Positions 1 through 8,808 of a stretch of DNA of 64,000 nt are shown piece by piece. The notes under the pieces are model-generated. The model saw nothing but the letters and a program-made list of their open reading frames with translations, made no database searches and was not told the DNA's origin. Position 1 is the stretch's first letter; each line of letters starts with the position of its first letter. The translations under genes were made by a program, and so were the position numbers. This DNA is from Nocardia macrotermitis (GTDB lineage: Bacteria; Actinomycetota; Actinomycetes; Mycobacteriales; Mycobacteriaceae): positions 124,001-188,000 of the forward strand of contig NZ_WEGK01000007.1 of NCBI RefSeq assembly GCF_009604405.1, read 5' to 3'.

Positions 1-615
1 GCCGATCAGCTCGATCAGTTGGCGGTCGTGTGGATTGTGCCCGGCCTCGGAGCGCAGCATGGCGGCGATATCGTCCGCGGCGCGATCCCAGTCCTCGAAG
101 AATTCGCGCGCGGCGGGGTCCAGATAGATGAAGCGGGCGCTGTTGGCGGGGCGGCGCGGGTCCGCGAGCATCGGGGCGTAGAGCGCGCGGGCCAGGTGAT
201 TGGCGGCGAGCATGTCGTGACGGGCGTTGCGGATCCAGGCCGGGCCATCGGTGATGATGTCCAGGAGTTGCCGCAGGCCCGGCGTGATGCCGGTGGCGGG
301 CTTGGCGCGCCGCCGCCGGGCCGGGGTGGGAGTCGCGGCGCGGGCCAGATCGAACAGGTGCGCGCGTTCGGCGTCATCGAGTTGCAGGGCGCGCGCGAGG
401 TTGTCCAGGACCGCATCGGAGGCTCCGGCGAGGTTGCCACGTTCCATTCGCACGTAGTAATCGATGCTCATACCGGCAAGCAAGGCCACCTCCTCGCGAC
501 GCAACCCGGCAACGCGGCGGTTTCCCCCGTAGGCGGGCAATCCGGCCTGCTCGGGGGTGATGCGAGCCCGCCGGGAGGTCAGGAACTCCCGCACCTGCAC
601 TCGATGATGGTCCAT
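1..615 (-). CDS. XRE/MmyB-type transcriptional regulator (partial)
   Basis: The gene reads leftwards out of the window, so its 3' end is missing; 205 codons are visible. The N-terminus carries an XRE helix-turn-helix with the family-typical stretch PAYGGNRRVAGLRREEVALL (residues about 25-44), followed by a second helix around SIDYYVRMERG. From about residue 100 the sequence matches the MmyB-like ligand-binding domain (GLRQLLDIITDGPAWIRNARHDMLAAN). I chose ATG 615; an in-frame GTG lies three codons upstream at 624. Members of this family often control a divergently transcribed oxidoreductase gene, and the alcohol dehydrogenase starting at 864 fits that. The ligand is unknown. Confidence 0.85.
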   Translation of the reverse strand, partial: MDHHRVQVREFLTSRRARITPEQAGLPAYGGNRRVAGLRREEVALLAGMSIDYYVRMERGNLAGASDAVLDNLARALQLDDAERAHLFDLARAATPTPARRRRAKPATGITPGLRQLLDIITDGPAWIRNARHDMLAANHLARALYAPMLADPRRPANSARFIYLDPAAREFFEDWDRAADDIAAMLRSEAGHNPHDRQLIELIG

Positions 616-863
616 GTTCTCCACGGTAGGCCGCCTGCGGCCGATCGCGGGAGGTACTGCGATTACCTGGAAGAGCCTTGACTCCCACGGTCGCGTTCCG
701 GGGCGTGTACTCGAACCATGATCCGCACCGGCGCGGCTCGCCCGCCCGGCGACCGGAACCGACCTCGGCGGAGATCCCGCCGGACGGCTGCGACACTGAA
801 GGTTGCCACCCGGTAGCTGCCGCGGTATCCGAAACACTGACGCACACCGAACAGGAGATGCTC

Positions 864-1901
864 ATGCGAGCGACCTACATGTACGCCCCCGGCGACGTCC
901 GGGTCATCGACGCCCCCGATCCGATCATCGCGCACTCCACCGACGCGGTCGTCCGCGTGGTGCGCAGCTGCATCTGCGGCTCGGATCTGCACCCCTACCA
1001 CTCGATGCCCCCCAACCCGCACGGCAGTTCCATGGGGCACGAATTCGTCGGCATCGTCGAGGACATCGGCGGCGATGTGCGCACAATTCGCAAGGGCGAC
1101 TTCGTGATCGCGCCGTTCGCGTGGTCGGACGGCACCTGCGATTTCTGCCGCGAAGGTCTGCAGACCTCGTGCCGGCACGGCGGATTCTGGAACTCCGGCG
1201 AGGTGCGGGGCGGACAGGCCGAAGCGGTGCGGGTGCCACAGGCCGACGGCACCCTGGTCGCGGTTCCGGTCGCCGAGGACTCGCCGCTGATCCCGTCGCT
1301 GCTGACGCTGTCGGACGTGTACGGCACCGGATACCACGCGGCGGTGAAGGGCCGCGTCGGGACGGACACCTCGGTCACCGTGATCGGTGACGGCGCGGTC
1401 GGGCTGCTGGCCGTGCTGTCCGCGAAACAGCTTGGCGCACAACAGATTATCCTGATGGGTCGGCACAAGGTCCGCACCGATCTGGGCCTGGAGTTCGGTG
1501 CCACCGACATCGTCGCCGAACGCGGCGAGGAGGGTATCGCCGCCGTCCGCGAACTCACCCGGGGCGACGGCACCCACGTCGTCATCGAGGCCGTCGGTCA
1601 TATGCCCGCCTACGAACAGGCCGTCGGCGTGGTCCGCCCCGGCGGCACCATCAGCCGCGTCGGCGTACCCCAATATGCCACCGCCCCAATCGGTTTCGGC
1701 ACCCTTTTCGGCCCCAACATCACCCTCACCGGCGGCCCCGCCCCCGCCCGCGCCTACATCGACACCCTGCTGCCCGGCGTCCTCGACGGCACCGTGGACC
1801 CCGGCAAGGTCTTCGACCGCGAGATCGACCTCGCCGACGTCCCCGACGGCTACCGCGCCATGGACGACCGCGAGGCCCTCAAGGTCCTCGTCCGCGCCTG
1901 A
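864..1901 (+). CDS. Zinc-dependent alcohol dehydrogenase (MDR family)
   Basis: A 345-residue medium-chain dehydrogenase that should oxidise an alcohol or reduce an aldehyde with NAD(P). The catalytic zinc site is visible as CICGSD near residue 34 and GHEFVGIVED near residue 58. A structural zinc region follows (CDFCREGLQTSC, residues about 93-104; one of the usual four cysteines appears replaced). The Rossmann motif is VIGDGAVGLLA near residue 172. ATG 864 was chosen because AGGAG lies six bases upstream; ATG 858 in the same frame would sit on top of that site. It is divergent from the XRE/MmyB regulator with 248 bp between them, so regulation by that protein is likely (inference). Confidence 0.88.
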   Translation: MRATYMYAPGDVRVIDAPDPIIAHSTDAVVRVVRSCICGSDLHPYHSMPPNPHGSSMGHEFVGIVEDIGGDVRTIRKGDFVIAPFAWSDGTCDFCREGLQTSCRHGGFWNSGEVRGGQAEAVRVPQADGTLVAVPVAEDSPLIPSLLTLSDVYGTGYHAAVKGRVGTDTSVTVIGDGAVGLLAVLSAKQLGAQQIILMGRHKVRTDLGLEFGATDIVAERGEEGIAAVRELTRGDGTHVVIEAVGHMPAYEQAVGVVRPGGTISRVGVPQYATAPIGFGTLFGPNITLTGGPAPARAYIDTLLPGVLDGTVDPGKVFDREIDLADVPDGYRAMDDREALKVLVRA

Positions 1902-1958
1902 GCCGCGGCGGCGCCGCCCCTCATCCCGATCCGGACGGCACAAGCTCGGCGAAATACG

Positions 1959-4900
1959 CTACAGCCGTGCCGATTCCCGATCTGCGTCGACCCGGCCCGC
2001 ACCCACATACGCCTGCCACAGCGCGGCGTAGGTTCCGTTGGCGCGCAACAACTCCGCGTGCGGACCCACCTCGGCCAGCCGTCCGCCCACCATCACCGCG
2101 ACGATGTCCGAGTCCGCGGCGGTCGCGAGCCGATGCGCCACCACGATCGTGGTGCGGCCCGTGGTCAGCACATCGATGGCCGCGCGGACCCGGGCCTCGG
2201 TGGCCAGGTCCAGGGACGCGGTGGCCTCGTCGAGAATCAGGATGTCGGGCTCGACGAGTTGGGCCCGAGCCAGCGCGAGCAACTGGCGCTGACCGGAGGA
2301 CAGCAGCCGCCCCTGCGGGCCGATCGGATGGTGATAGCCGTGGTCGAGCGCGGCGATCATCTCGTGCGCGCCGACCGCCCGCGCCGCCCATTCGATCTCG
2401 GCCGGATCGGCATCGGGTCTGCCGTAGGCGATGGCCTCGCGCACGGTGTCGCCGAACAGATACGGCTCCTGCGGCACCACGCCGAGACGTTTGCGGTAGT
2501 CCTCCAGCCGGAAATCACGAATATCGTTGCCGTCCACCAGAATCCGTCCGTCGGTCGGATCGTAGTAGCGGGCCAGCAGTTTGACCAGCGTGGACTTCCC
2601 GGCCCCGGTCTCGCCCACCAGCGCGACCCGCTGCCCCGGTTCGATCCGCAACGTGATGTCTTGCAGCACATCGGCATCCCGCGCCCGATACCGGAACCCG
2701 ACCTCCCGGATCTCGATCGCACCGTCGACCCGCCGCACCGCCCGTGGCCGCGCCGCGGCCGGGGTGGACACCTCCACCGCGAACAACCGCCCCAGCCGAT
2801 CCACACCCACCACCGCCTGCTGATAACTGTCGAACACCTGCGAGAGCTGCTGAATCGGCGAGAACAGCAGATCGATGTACAGCAGGAACGCGATCAACGT
2901 CCCGGCGGTCAACTCGGCGGCGCGCACCTGCTGCACACCCACCGCGAGCACCGCGGCCGTCGCGACCACCGACAGGAATTCGATGAACGGGAAGAACACG
3001 GCCATCAGCGTCTGGCTGCGCAAGCGTGCGTCCCGGTACTCCCACGACATCCAGTCGAATCTGTTCCGGTTCAACGCTTCCCGCCGATACGCCTGGGTGA
3101 CCTTGATGTTGTCGACATTCTCCTGCAAGTAGGCGTTGACCGCGCTGACCTTGTCCCGCGCCCGGTTGTAGGCGGGCACCGACAGCCGCCGGAACAGCAC
3201 CGTGGCGGCGATGAGGATCGGCATCAGCGCGAGCACCACCAGCGCCAGTTCCGCATCGATCAGCAGCAGCGCGATCACCACGCCGCCGATGGTCAGCGAG
3301 GAGGTCAGCGCCGTGGACAGTCCGGTCTGCAGGAAGGTGGACAGCCCGTCGACATCGGTGGTCATCCGCGTCATGATGCGGCCGCCGAGTTCGCGTTCGT
3401 AGAATTGCAGGCCCAGGCGCTGCAACTGGGCGAACGTCTTGACCCGCAGGCCGAACAGCAGCCGCTCCCCGGCCCGTCCGGTGACCCGCACCTGCGCGAG
3501 GCCGATCACCCAGTCGGCCAGCACCACCACCGCCGCCGAGGCCGCCGCGCCCAGCAGCACGTCGCGCGCGCCGACCAGCACACCCCGGTCGATGCCGTAG
3601 CGCACCAGCACCGGGATCAGGATCTGCGCGATCGCGTCGAGCGCGACCAGGCCCAGCCCCGCCAGCAGCGGCCCCGCGAACGGGCGCAGCAATCTGGCCA
3701 GACCGAATTCCGGATCGGCTGTGCGAGTGAAACTTTCGGGTACCTCCGGTTCGCCGGAGACCGGTGCCAGCGCGTCGATGAGCTGTTGCACGTCGCCGCT
3801 GGGTGGGGCGGAGGTCAGCATGCCGCCGCCGCGCGCGAAGCCGCCCGCCCCGCCCGCATGGTGGGAGAAAGCCCGCGCCATCTGCTCCAGCGTCCGGGTC
3901 TCGTCGCCGTACTCCGCAGGTTCGGCCCACAGCGTCGCGGTCGGCACGAGATCTGTCGTAACACGCAGTGCCGCACCGATTTCCGACACCTCCGGCGGGG
4001 TGAACAGCGTCGCGAAGAGGGTGCCCGACTCGCGCAGCTCGACCAGGGTGCCGGACTCCGCGACCCGCCCGTGATCCAGAATCACCACCTGATCCGCCAA
4101 GGCCAGAGTCGAAACACGGTGCGCCACAACTACTGTGGTACGCCGCTGCACCTCGGTGGCGATCCGCTCGAAGATGGTCTGCTCCACCTTCGCGTCGATC
4201 GCGGAGGTCGCGTCGTCCAGGACCAGTACCGGCGCGTCGGTGAGCAACGCGCGAGCCAGCGCCAGGCGTTGCCGCTGGCCGCCCGAAAGTCGTTGTCCCC
4301 GTTCCCCGATCGGGGTGTCGAGCCCGTCGGGAAGCCGCCGGACGAAGTCGTCGGCCGCGGCGAGATACAGCGCGTGCCGGATCTGTTCGTCGGTGGCCTC
4401 GGGCCGGCCGTAGGCGACGTTGGCGCGGACGGTGTCGGCCATCAGATGCGTGTCCTCGAAGACGATCGCCACGAGACTCCGCAGCTGCGGCAATTCCCGC
4501 ACATCCACACCGTCCAGGCGCACCACACCGGCATCGGGATCGATCAGCCGCGGCAGCAACGTGGTCAGCGTCGACTTGCCCGACCCCGCACCACCCGCCA
4601 ACGCCACGGTCCGACCGGCCGGAATACTCAGATCCAACCGGTCCAGAACGGTGGTGTCACCGATGCGCACGGTCACCTCCGACAGATCGATCCGCGGCGG
4701 CGCGGCACCTGTCACGGACGCCGCGGCCACCACAGGCGCGGCACTCGCCACGGCACTCACCACGGCACTCGGCGCGGCACTCGGCCCGACACTCGCCACA
4801 GCACTTGGCTCGACACTCGCCACGGCACTCACCACAGCACTTGGCCCGACACTCGGCGCAGCATCGATAACCTCCCGCACCCGATCCAGCGACGCCTTGC

Positions 4901-5822
4901 CCTGCTGACTCACCGTGAGCAACGTCGAGAACTGCCGCACCGGACTCACGAACGAGCCGAGATAGGTCATGAACGCCAGAAACGTGCCGAGACTGATCGT
5001 CTGACGCAATGCCAGCAGACCACCCACCACCAGAATGAACACCTGCCCCAACGCGGGCAGCGCCGCCATCGCGGGCGTGAAGCGGCTGGTGATCCGCACG
5101 ACCCGCAGCCGGGACCGGAACAGATCACGGGCGCGTCGCTCCAGTTCGCCGATCTCCCGACGCTCCTGACCGAACCCCTTGACCACCCGCACCCCCGCGA
5201 CCGCGGACTCCACCCGCATCGCCACCTCGGCCGCGTGGGCCTGCGCATCCCAGTTGGCGGGGAACAACTCTCGCTGCGACCGCCGGGTGACGAACCACAG
5301 CGCGGGCAGCAGCACCAGGGCCACGACCGCCAGCGGCGGGGACATCGTCGCCATCAGCACCAGCGCGCCCAGCAGCAGCGCCACATTGCCGGTGACGATC
5401 GGAATCAGTTGCAGGAACATCTGAATCAGCGTGATATCGCTGATCGCGCGACTCACCACCTGTCCGGTCGTCACCGTCAGCTGCGCCCGGCCTGGCATGT
5501 GAACCAGCGCGGCGAACAGATCCGAACGCAGATCGAACTGCACTCCCAGCGACAGCGTGGACGAGCAGACCCGGCGCAACATCGACAGCCCGAACCGGAC
5601 CACGCCGATCGCGATCAGCGCGACGACCGCGGCGGCCACCGGCACCCGGGAACCGCCGAGCGTGTCGACCACCTGCCGCACCACCAGCGGCAGCACGGCG
5701 GTCAGCGCGGCGCTGCCCAGCGCACCGACGGTCGCACCCGCGACGGCCCGCGGATGCGCCAGACATCGATGCAGCAGATACCGCACCCACCCCTGCTCCG
5801 CAGCCGAATTCGACCGGCTCAC
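1959..5822 (-). CDS. Tandem ABC exporter (TMD-NBD-TMD-NBD in one chain)
   Basis: A 1287-residue protein joining two complete ABC half-exporters; most relatives are two separate genes. Half 1 has six predicted membrane helices (residues about 25-310), a Walker A AGGAGSGKST near 408, signature LSGGQ, and Walker B ending VLVLDDATSAID, with Asp where the catalytic Glu should be. Half 2 has Walker A VGETGAGKST near 1070, Walker B ILILDEATASLD with the Glu, and a degenerate signature LSSGQ. One ATP site (NBD1 Walker A/B plus NBD2 signature) is therefore degenerate and the other canonical, as in heterodimeric exporters. A repetitive Ala/Val/Ser/Pro linker (residues about 319-367) precedes NBD1. The GTG start at 5822 overlaps the stop of the monooxygenase by four bases, so the two are translationally coupled. 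The substrate is unknown; the context suggests efflux of a sulfur compound or its product. Confidence 0.9.
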   Translation of the reverse strand: MSRSNSAAEQGWVRYLLHRCLAHPRAVAGATVGALGSAALTAVLPLVVRQVVDTLGGSRVPVAAAVVALIAIGVVRFGLSMLRRVCSSTLSLGVQFDLRSDLFAALVHMPGRAQLTVTTGQVVSRAISDITLIQMFLQLIPIVTGNVALLLGALVLMATMSPPLAVVALVLLPALWFVTRRSQRELFPANWDAQAHAAEVAMRVESAVAGVRVVKGFGQERREIGELERRARDLFRSRLRVVRITSRFTPAMAALPALGQVFILVVGGLLALRQTISLGTFLAFMTYLGSFVSPVRQFSTLLTVSQQGKASLDRVREVIDAAPSVGPSAVVSAVASVEPSAVASVGPSAAPSAVVSAVASAAPVVAAASVTGAAPPRIDLSEVTVRIGDTTVLDRLDLSIPAGRTVALAGGAGSGKSTLTTLLPRLIDPDAGVVRLDGVDVRELPQLRSLVAIVFEDTHLMADTVRANVAYGRPEATDEQIRHALYLAAADDFVRRLPDGLDTPIGERGQRLSGGQRQRLALARALLTDAPVLVLDDATSAIDAKVEQTIFERIATEVQRRTTVVVAHRVSTLALADQVVILDHGRVAESGTLVELRESGTLFATLFTPPEVSEIGAALRVTTDLVPTATLWAEPAEYGDETRTLEQMARAFSHHAGGAGGFARGGGMLTSAPPSGDVQQLIDALAPVSGEPEVPESFTRTADPEFGLARLLRPFAGPLLAGLGLVALDAIAQILIPVLVRYGIDRGVLVGARDVLLGAAASAAVVVLADWVIGLAQVRVTGRAGERLLFGLRVKTFAQLQRLGLQFYERELGGRIMTRMTTDVDGLSTFLQTGLSTALTSSLTIGGVVIALLLIDAELALVVLALMPILIAATVLFRRLSVPAYNRARDKVSAVNAYLQENVDNIKVTQAYRREALNRNRFDWMSWEYRDARLRSQTLMAVFFPFIEFLSVVATAAVLAVGVQQVRAAELTAGTLIAFLLYIDLLFSPIQQLSQVFDSYQQAVVGVDRLGRLFAVEVSTPAAARPRAVRRVDGAIEIREVGFRYRARDADVLQDITLRIEPGQRVALVGETGAGKSTLVKLLARYYDPTDGRILVDGNDIRDFRLEDYRKRLGVVPQEPYLFGDTVREAIAYGRPDADPAEIEWAARAVGAHEMIAALDHGYHHPIGPQGRLLSSGQRQLLALARAQLVEPDILILDEATASLDLATEARVRAAIDVLTTGRTTIVVAHRLATAADSDIVAVMVGGRLAEVGPHAELLRANGTYAALWQAYVGAGRVDADRESARL

Positions 5823-7159
5823 AGGGCAATTGCCGCGTCGGCGGCGGCGAACCGATTCTCCGGACGCGCCAGTCCGTAGTGCCCGCGCAGGGTCGACTCG
5901 GTGTACTCGGTCCGAAACAGCCCGCGCTGCTGGAGAATCGGCACCACCCGCTCCACGAACGTCTCCAACCCCGAAGGCAGTACCGCGGGCATCACATTGA
6001 ACCCATCGGCCGCACCGCCGGTGAACCACTCCTCGATGGTGTCCGCGACCTGTTCCGCGGTGCCCGCGAAGGTCCGGTGTCCACGACCGCCGCCCAGGCG
6101 AGCGATCAACTGCCGCACCGTGAGTCGTTCGCTGCGAGCCAGATTCACGATCAGCGTGAACCGGCTCTTCGCGCCCTCGATCTCGTCCTCGGTGGGGAGG
6201 TCGGCGGGCAGTTCACGATCCAGCTCGAGCGCCTCGACGGGCAGGTTGAACCGCTCGGCGAGCGTGCGACGCTGATACTCGGGCCGAATCAGGTTGGTGA
6301 GCTCGTCATCGAGTTCGCGCGCGTGCGCCTCGGTATCCCCGATGACCGGGACGATACCCGGCAGGATCTTGATCGTGTCGGGATCGCGGCCGAGGCGGCG
6401 GGCCCGGTCCTTCAGGTCGGTGTAGAACTGCCTGCCGTCCTCGAGCGTCTGCTGCGCGGTGAACACCGCCTCGGCGTACCGGGCCGCGAAACCTTTGCCG
6501 TCCTCGGACGAACCCGCTTGCACCAGAACGGGATACCCCTGCGGCGAGCGCGGCACGTTCAGCGGCCCGGCCACCCGGAAATACTCGCCGACGTGGCCGA
6601 TCTCGCGGACCTTGTCCGGATCGGAGTGGATGCCGAGTTCCTTGTCGCCGATGTAGGCGTCGTCGTCCCAGCTGTCCCAGAGTTTCGTTGCCACATCGAC
6701 GAATTCGGCGGCCTTCTCGTACCGCAGCCGGTGATCCGGGACGTCGTCGAGCCCGAAATTGCGGGCCGCGTCGGCACCGGCGGTGGTGACGATGTTCCAG
6801 CCCACCCGGCCACCGGACACCCAATCCACCGAGGCGAACCGGCGGGCCAGGTTGTAGGGATCGTTGTAACTGGTCGAGGCGGTGGCGATCAGGCCGAGAT
6901 GGCTGGTGCGCAACGCGATCGCGGTCAGCAGCACGGTCGGCTCCAGTTTGCCCACCGGCCGACGCCCCGGATCTCCTTGCAGCACCGGCGAATCGGCGAA
7001 GAAGATGGAATCGAACCGGCCACGCTCGGCGGTCTGCGCCAGCCGGATGTAGTGCTCGATATTCAAGTGCGCCAACGGATCCGACTCCGGCAGCCGCCAC
7101 GATGCCTCGTGGTGGCCGGTCGACATCAGGAAGGCGTTCAAATGCAGTGTTCTACTCAT
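5819..7159 (-). CDS. FMN-dependent monooxygenase, NtaA/SnaA/DszA type
   Basis: A 446-residue luciferase-like (LLM class) flavin monooxygenase. Hallmarks are the N-terminal HLNAFLMSTGHHEASWR, ERGRFDSIFFADSP near residue 45, the central SGGRVGWNIVTTA near 113, and PVLVQAGSSEDGKGFAARYAEAVF near 210-233, all typical of the NtaA/DszA subgroup. Such enzymes use reduced FMN supplied by a separate reductase to oxidise sulfones, nitrilotriacetate or related compounds; no reductase gene is visible nearby. The gene follows the SsuB-like ATPase by 62 bp and overlaps the ABC exporter. The length is normal for the family. An organosulfur substrate is inferred from the neighbours. Confidence 0.88.
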   Translation of the reverse strand: MSRTLHLNAFLMSTGHHEASWRLPESDPLAHLNIEHYIRLAQTAERGRFDSIFFADSPVLQGDPGRRPVGKLEPTVLLTAIALRTSHLGLIATASTSYNDPYNLARRFASVDWVSGGRVGWNIVTTAGADAARNFGLDDVPDHRLRYEKAAEFVDVATKLWDSWDDDAYIGDKELGIHSDPDKVREIGHVGEYFRVAGPLNVPRSPQGYPVLVQAGSSEDGKGFAARYAEAVFTAQQTLEDGRQFYTDLKDRARRLGRDPDTIKILPGIVPVIGDTEAHARELDDELTNLIRPEYQRRTLAERFNLPVEALELDRELPADLPTEDEIEGAKSRFTLIVNLARSERLTVRQLIARLGGGRGHRTFAGTAEQVADTIEEWFTGGAADGFNVMPAVLPSGLETFVERVVPILQQRGLFRTEYTESTLRGHYGLARPENRFAAADAAIAL

Positions 7160-7221
7160 CGGAACGGAATCTCTCTCCGGTAGTGGGTGATTCGGCGATC
7201 ACGCCGTGGATGACGCGGCGC

Positions 7222-7977
7222 TCAGGCCGCGAGTGGGTCGGCGCCCAGCGCGCTCAACAGCGCACGCCGGATCTGCTGGAACTGTGGCTGTGACGGGTCG
7301 CGCGGGCCATCGATATCGATCTCGATGTCCACCTCGATGCGACCGCGATCCAGGATCACCACTCGTTGCGCGAGGGTGATGGCCTCGTCGACGTCGTGAG
7401 TCACCAGCAGCACGGTCGGGCGATGAACCTCGATCAGGCGGCGCAGCAGGGCGTGCATGCGGATGCGGGTCAGCGCGTCCAGAGCGCCGAAGGGTTCGTC
7501 GGCAAGCAGCAGATCCGGCTCGCCCACCAGCGCGCGGGCCAGTGCGGCACGCTGCTGCTCGCCGCCGGAAAGTTCACCGGGCCAAGCCTTTTCGCGTCCG
7601 GCCAGTCCCACCTCGCCGAGCAGCTCCGACGCCGCGGCCCGGCGCGAACGGGGCTGACCGAACAGCACGTTCGGCAGGATCCGTTTCCAGGGCAGCAGCC
7701 GCGAATCCTGGAACACCATCGAGGTCCGCGTCGGCACCCGCAGCAGACCCGCGCCCGCCACGCCGTGATCGATACCGGCCAGCGCCCGCAGCAGCGTCGA
7801 CTTGCCCGAACCGCTCTTACCCAGCAGCGCCACGAACTGGCCCTCGGGAATCGTCAGATCGACGTTGTCCAGCACCGCGCGGCCGGCGAAGCTGCGGGTC
7901 ACACCGCGCAGCCGGACCCCCGAACCGGGGTCACCGGATGGTTCGACGGGCGTCAGTCCGCCAGAGTTCGTCGCCAC
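7222..7977 (-). CDS. SsuB/TauB-like ABC importer ATPase
   Basis: A 251-residue cytoplasmic ATPase of the nitrate/sulfonate/taurine importer class. Walker A is LLGKSGSGKST, the Q-loop is MVFQDSRLLPWKR (the LLPW element is typical of Ssu/Tau ATPases), the signature is LSGGEQQRAALARAL, Walker B is LLLADEPFGALD, and the H-loop is LLVTHDVDEA. I place the start at GTG 7977, with AAAGG seven bases upstream and a 25-base overlap with the permease gene. Reading the same frame further upstream would only translate permease sequence. It works with the SsuC- and SsuA-like proteins. Confidence 0.9.
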   Translation of the reverse strand: MATNSGGLTPVEPSGDPGSGVRLRGVTRSFAGRAVLDNVDLTIPEGQFVALLGKSGSGKSTLLRALAGIDHGVAGAGLLRVPTRTSMVFQDSRLLPWKRILPNVLFGQPRSRRAAASELLGEVGLAGREKAWPGELSGGEQQRAALARALVGEPDLLLADEPFGALDALTRIRMHALLRRLIEVHRPTVLLVTHDVDEAITLAQRVVILDRGRIEVDIEIDIDGPRDPSQPQFQQIRRALLSALGADPLAA

Positions 7978-8804
7978 GACAACACCTTTCGCTCCAGAAT
8001 ACGAATGCCGGAATCGCACAGCAGCCCGAAGATTCCGTAGACCGCGAGCCCGACGAGGATGACGTCGGCCTGGCCGTAGTTCTGGGCGTCCTGCATCATC
8101 TTGCCCAGCCCGTCGGTCGCGTTGACCGACTCGACCACCACCAACACCAGCCACGACGTGTTCACCGCCAGCCGCAGGCCGAGGAAGAAGCCCGGCAGCG
8201 AACCGGGTATCACCACCTGCCGGATGAACGCGAACCGCGAAACGCTCTGGATCTCCGACAATTCGACCAGTCGTCGATCGATGCCGGTCAGCGCGGAATG
8301 CGTCGGCACGTAGAGGGTGACCGCGGCCGCGAGCATGATCAGCACGATCTTGAAGCCGTCGCCGATCCCCAGCCACAGGATCGTCAACGGGACCAGGCCC
8401 AGGGTGGGAATCGAGCGTTTGAGTTGAACCACGCCGTCCACCAGGGATTCTCCGATGCGGGAGAGTCCGGCGATCAGCGCGAGGGTGGTGCCGATCGCGA
8501 CGCCCAGCACCACGCCGGTGGCCACCCGCTGCATGGACACCTCGATATTGGTCAGCAGTTGGCCGTCGCTGAGCAGTTGCCAGCCGGTCGAGAGCACGGT
8601 CCAGGGTGCGGACAGTTTGCGGCGGTCGAGCAGTCCGGCGGACGCGCCCGCGGACCAGACGCCGACCAGCAGCGCGACGCCGAGCAGCCGGGCGAACGGG
8701 ATCTGGCGTCGCAGTCCCAGCCGACGCCGGGCCGGGCGGGCGGTGAAACCCGCGGCGGCGCGCGGCGCGGTGAGCGCCGGATGACGTGCGGAAATGACGG
8801 TCAT
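7953..8804 (-). CDS. SsuC/TauC-like ABC importer permease
   Basis: A 283-residue integral membrane permease with about six helices and an Arg-rich cytoplasmic N-terminus. The region SVSRFAFIRQVVIPGSLPG (residues about 187-205) is the EAA-type loop that contacts the ATPase, with the terminal VIPGSLPGFFLGLR typical of SsuC/TauC. It lies four bases after the solute-binding gene and overlaps the ATPase gene, a compact importer operon. The substrate class (alkanesulfonate, taurine or similar) is inferred from family and neighbours. Confidence 0.9.
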   Translation of the reverse strand: MTVISARHPALTAPRAAAGFTARPARRRLGLRRQIPFARLLGVALLVGVWSAGASAGLLDRRKLSAPWTVLSTGWQLLSDGQLLTNIEVSMQRVATGVVLGVAIGTTLALIAGLSRIGESLVDGVVQLKRSIPTLGLVPLTILWLGIGDGFKIVLIMLAAAVTLYVPTHSALTGIDRRLVELSEIQSVSRFAFIRQVVIPGSLPGFFLGLRLAVNTSWLVLVVVESVNATDGLGKMMQDAQNYGQADVILVGLAVYGIFGLLCDSGIRILERKVLSWRRTLAD

Positions 8805-8808
8805 GGGT

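Noticed and set aside
19..681. A plus-strand open frame of 220 codons at the left edge.
   Set aside because: It is the antisense of the XRE/MmyB regulator, whose motifs are clear on the minus strand.
4735..4870. Short tandem-like repeats that could suggest a CRISPR or satellite array.
   Set aside because: They are in frame within the ABC exporter and encode a Ser/Ala/Val/Pro linker; there are no regular spacers. No CRISPR array was found in the window.
2058..5879. A 1273-codon open frame on the plus strand antisense to the ABC exporter.
   Set aside because: It is a GC-bias shadow: its translation is dominated by Arg, His, Gln and Gly, without domain motifs, while the minus strand encodes a complete ABC protein.
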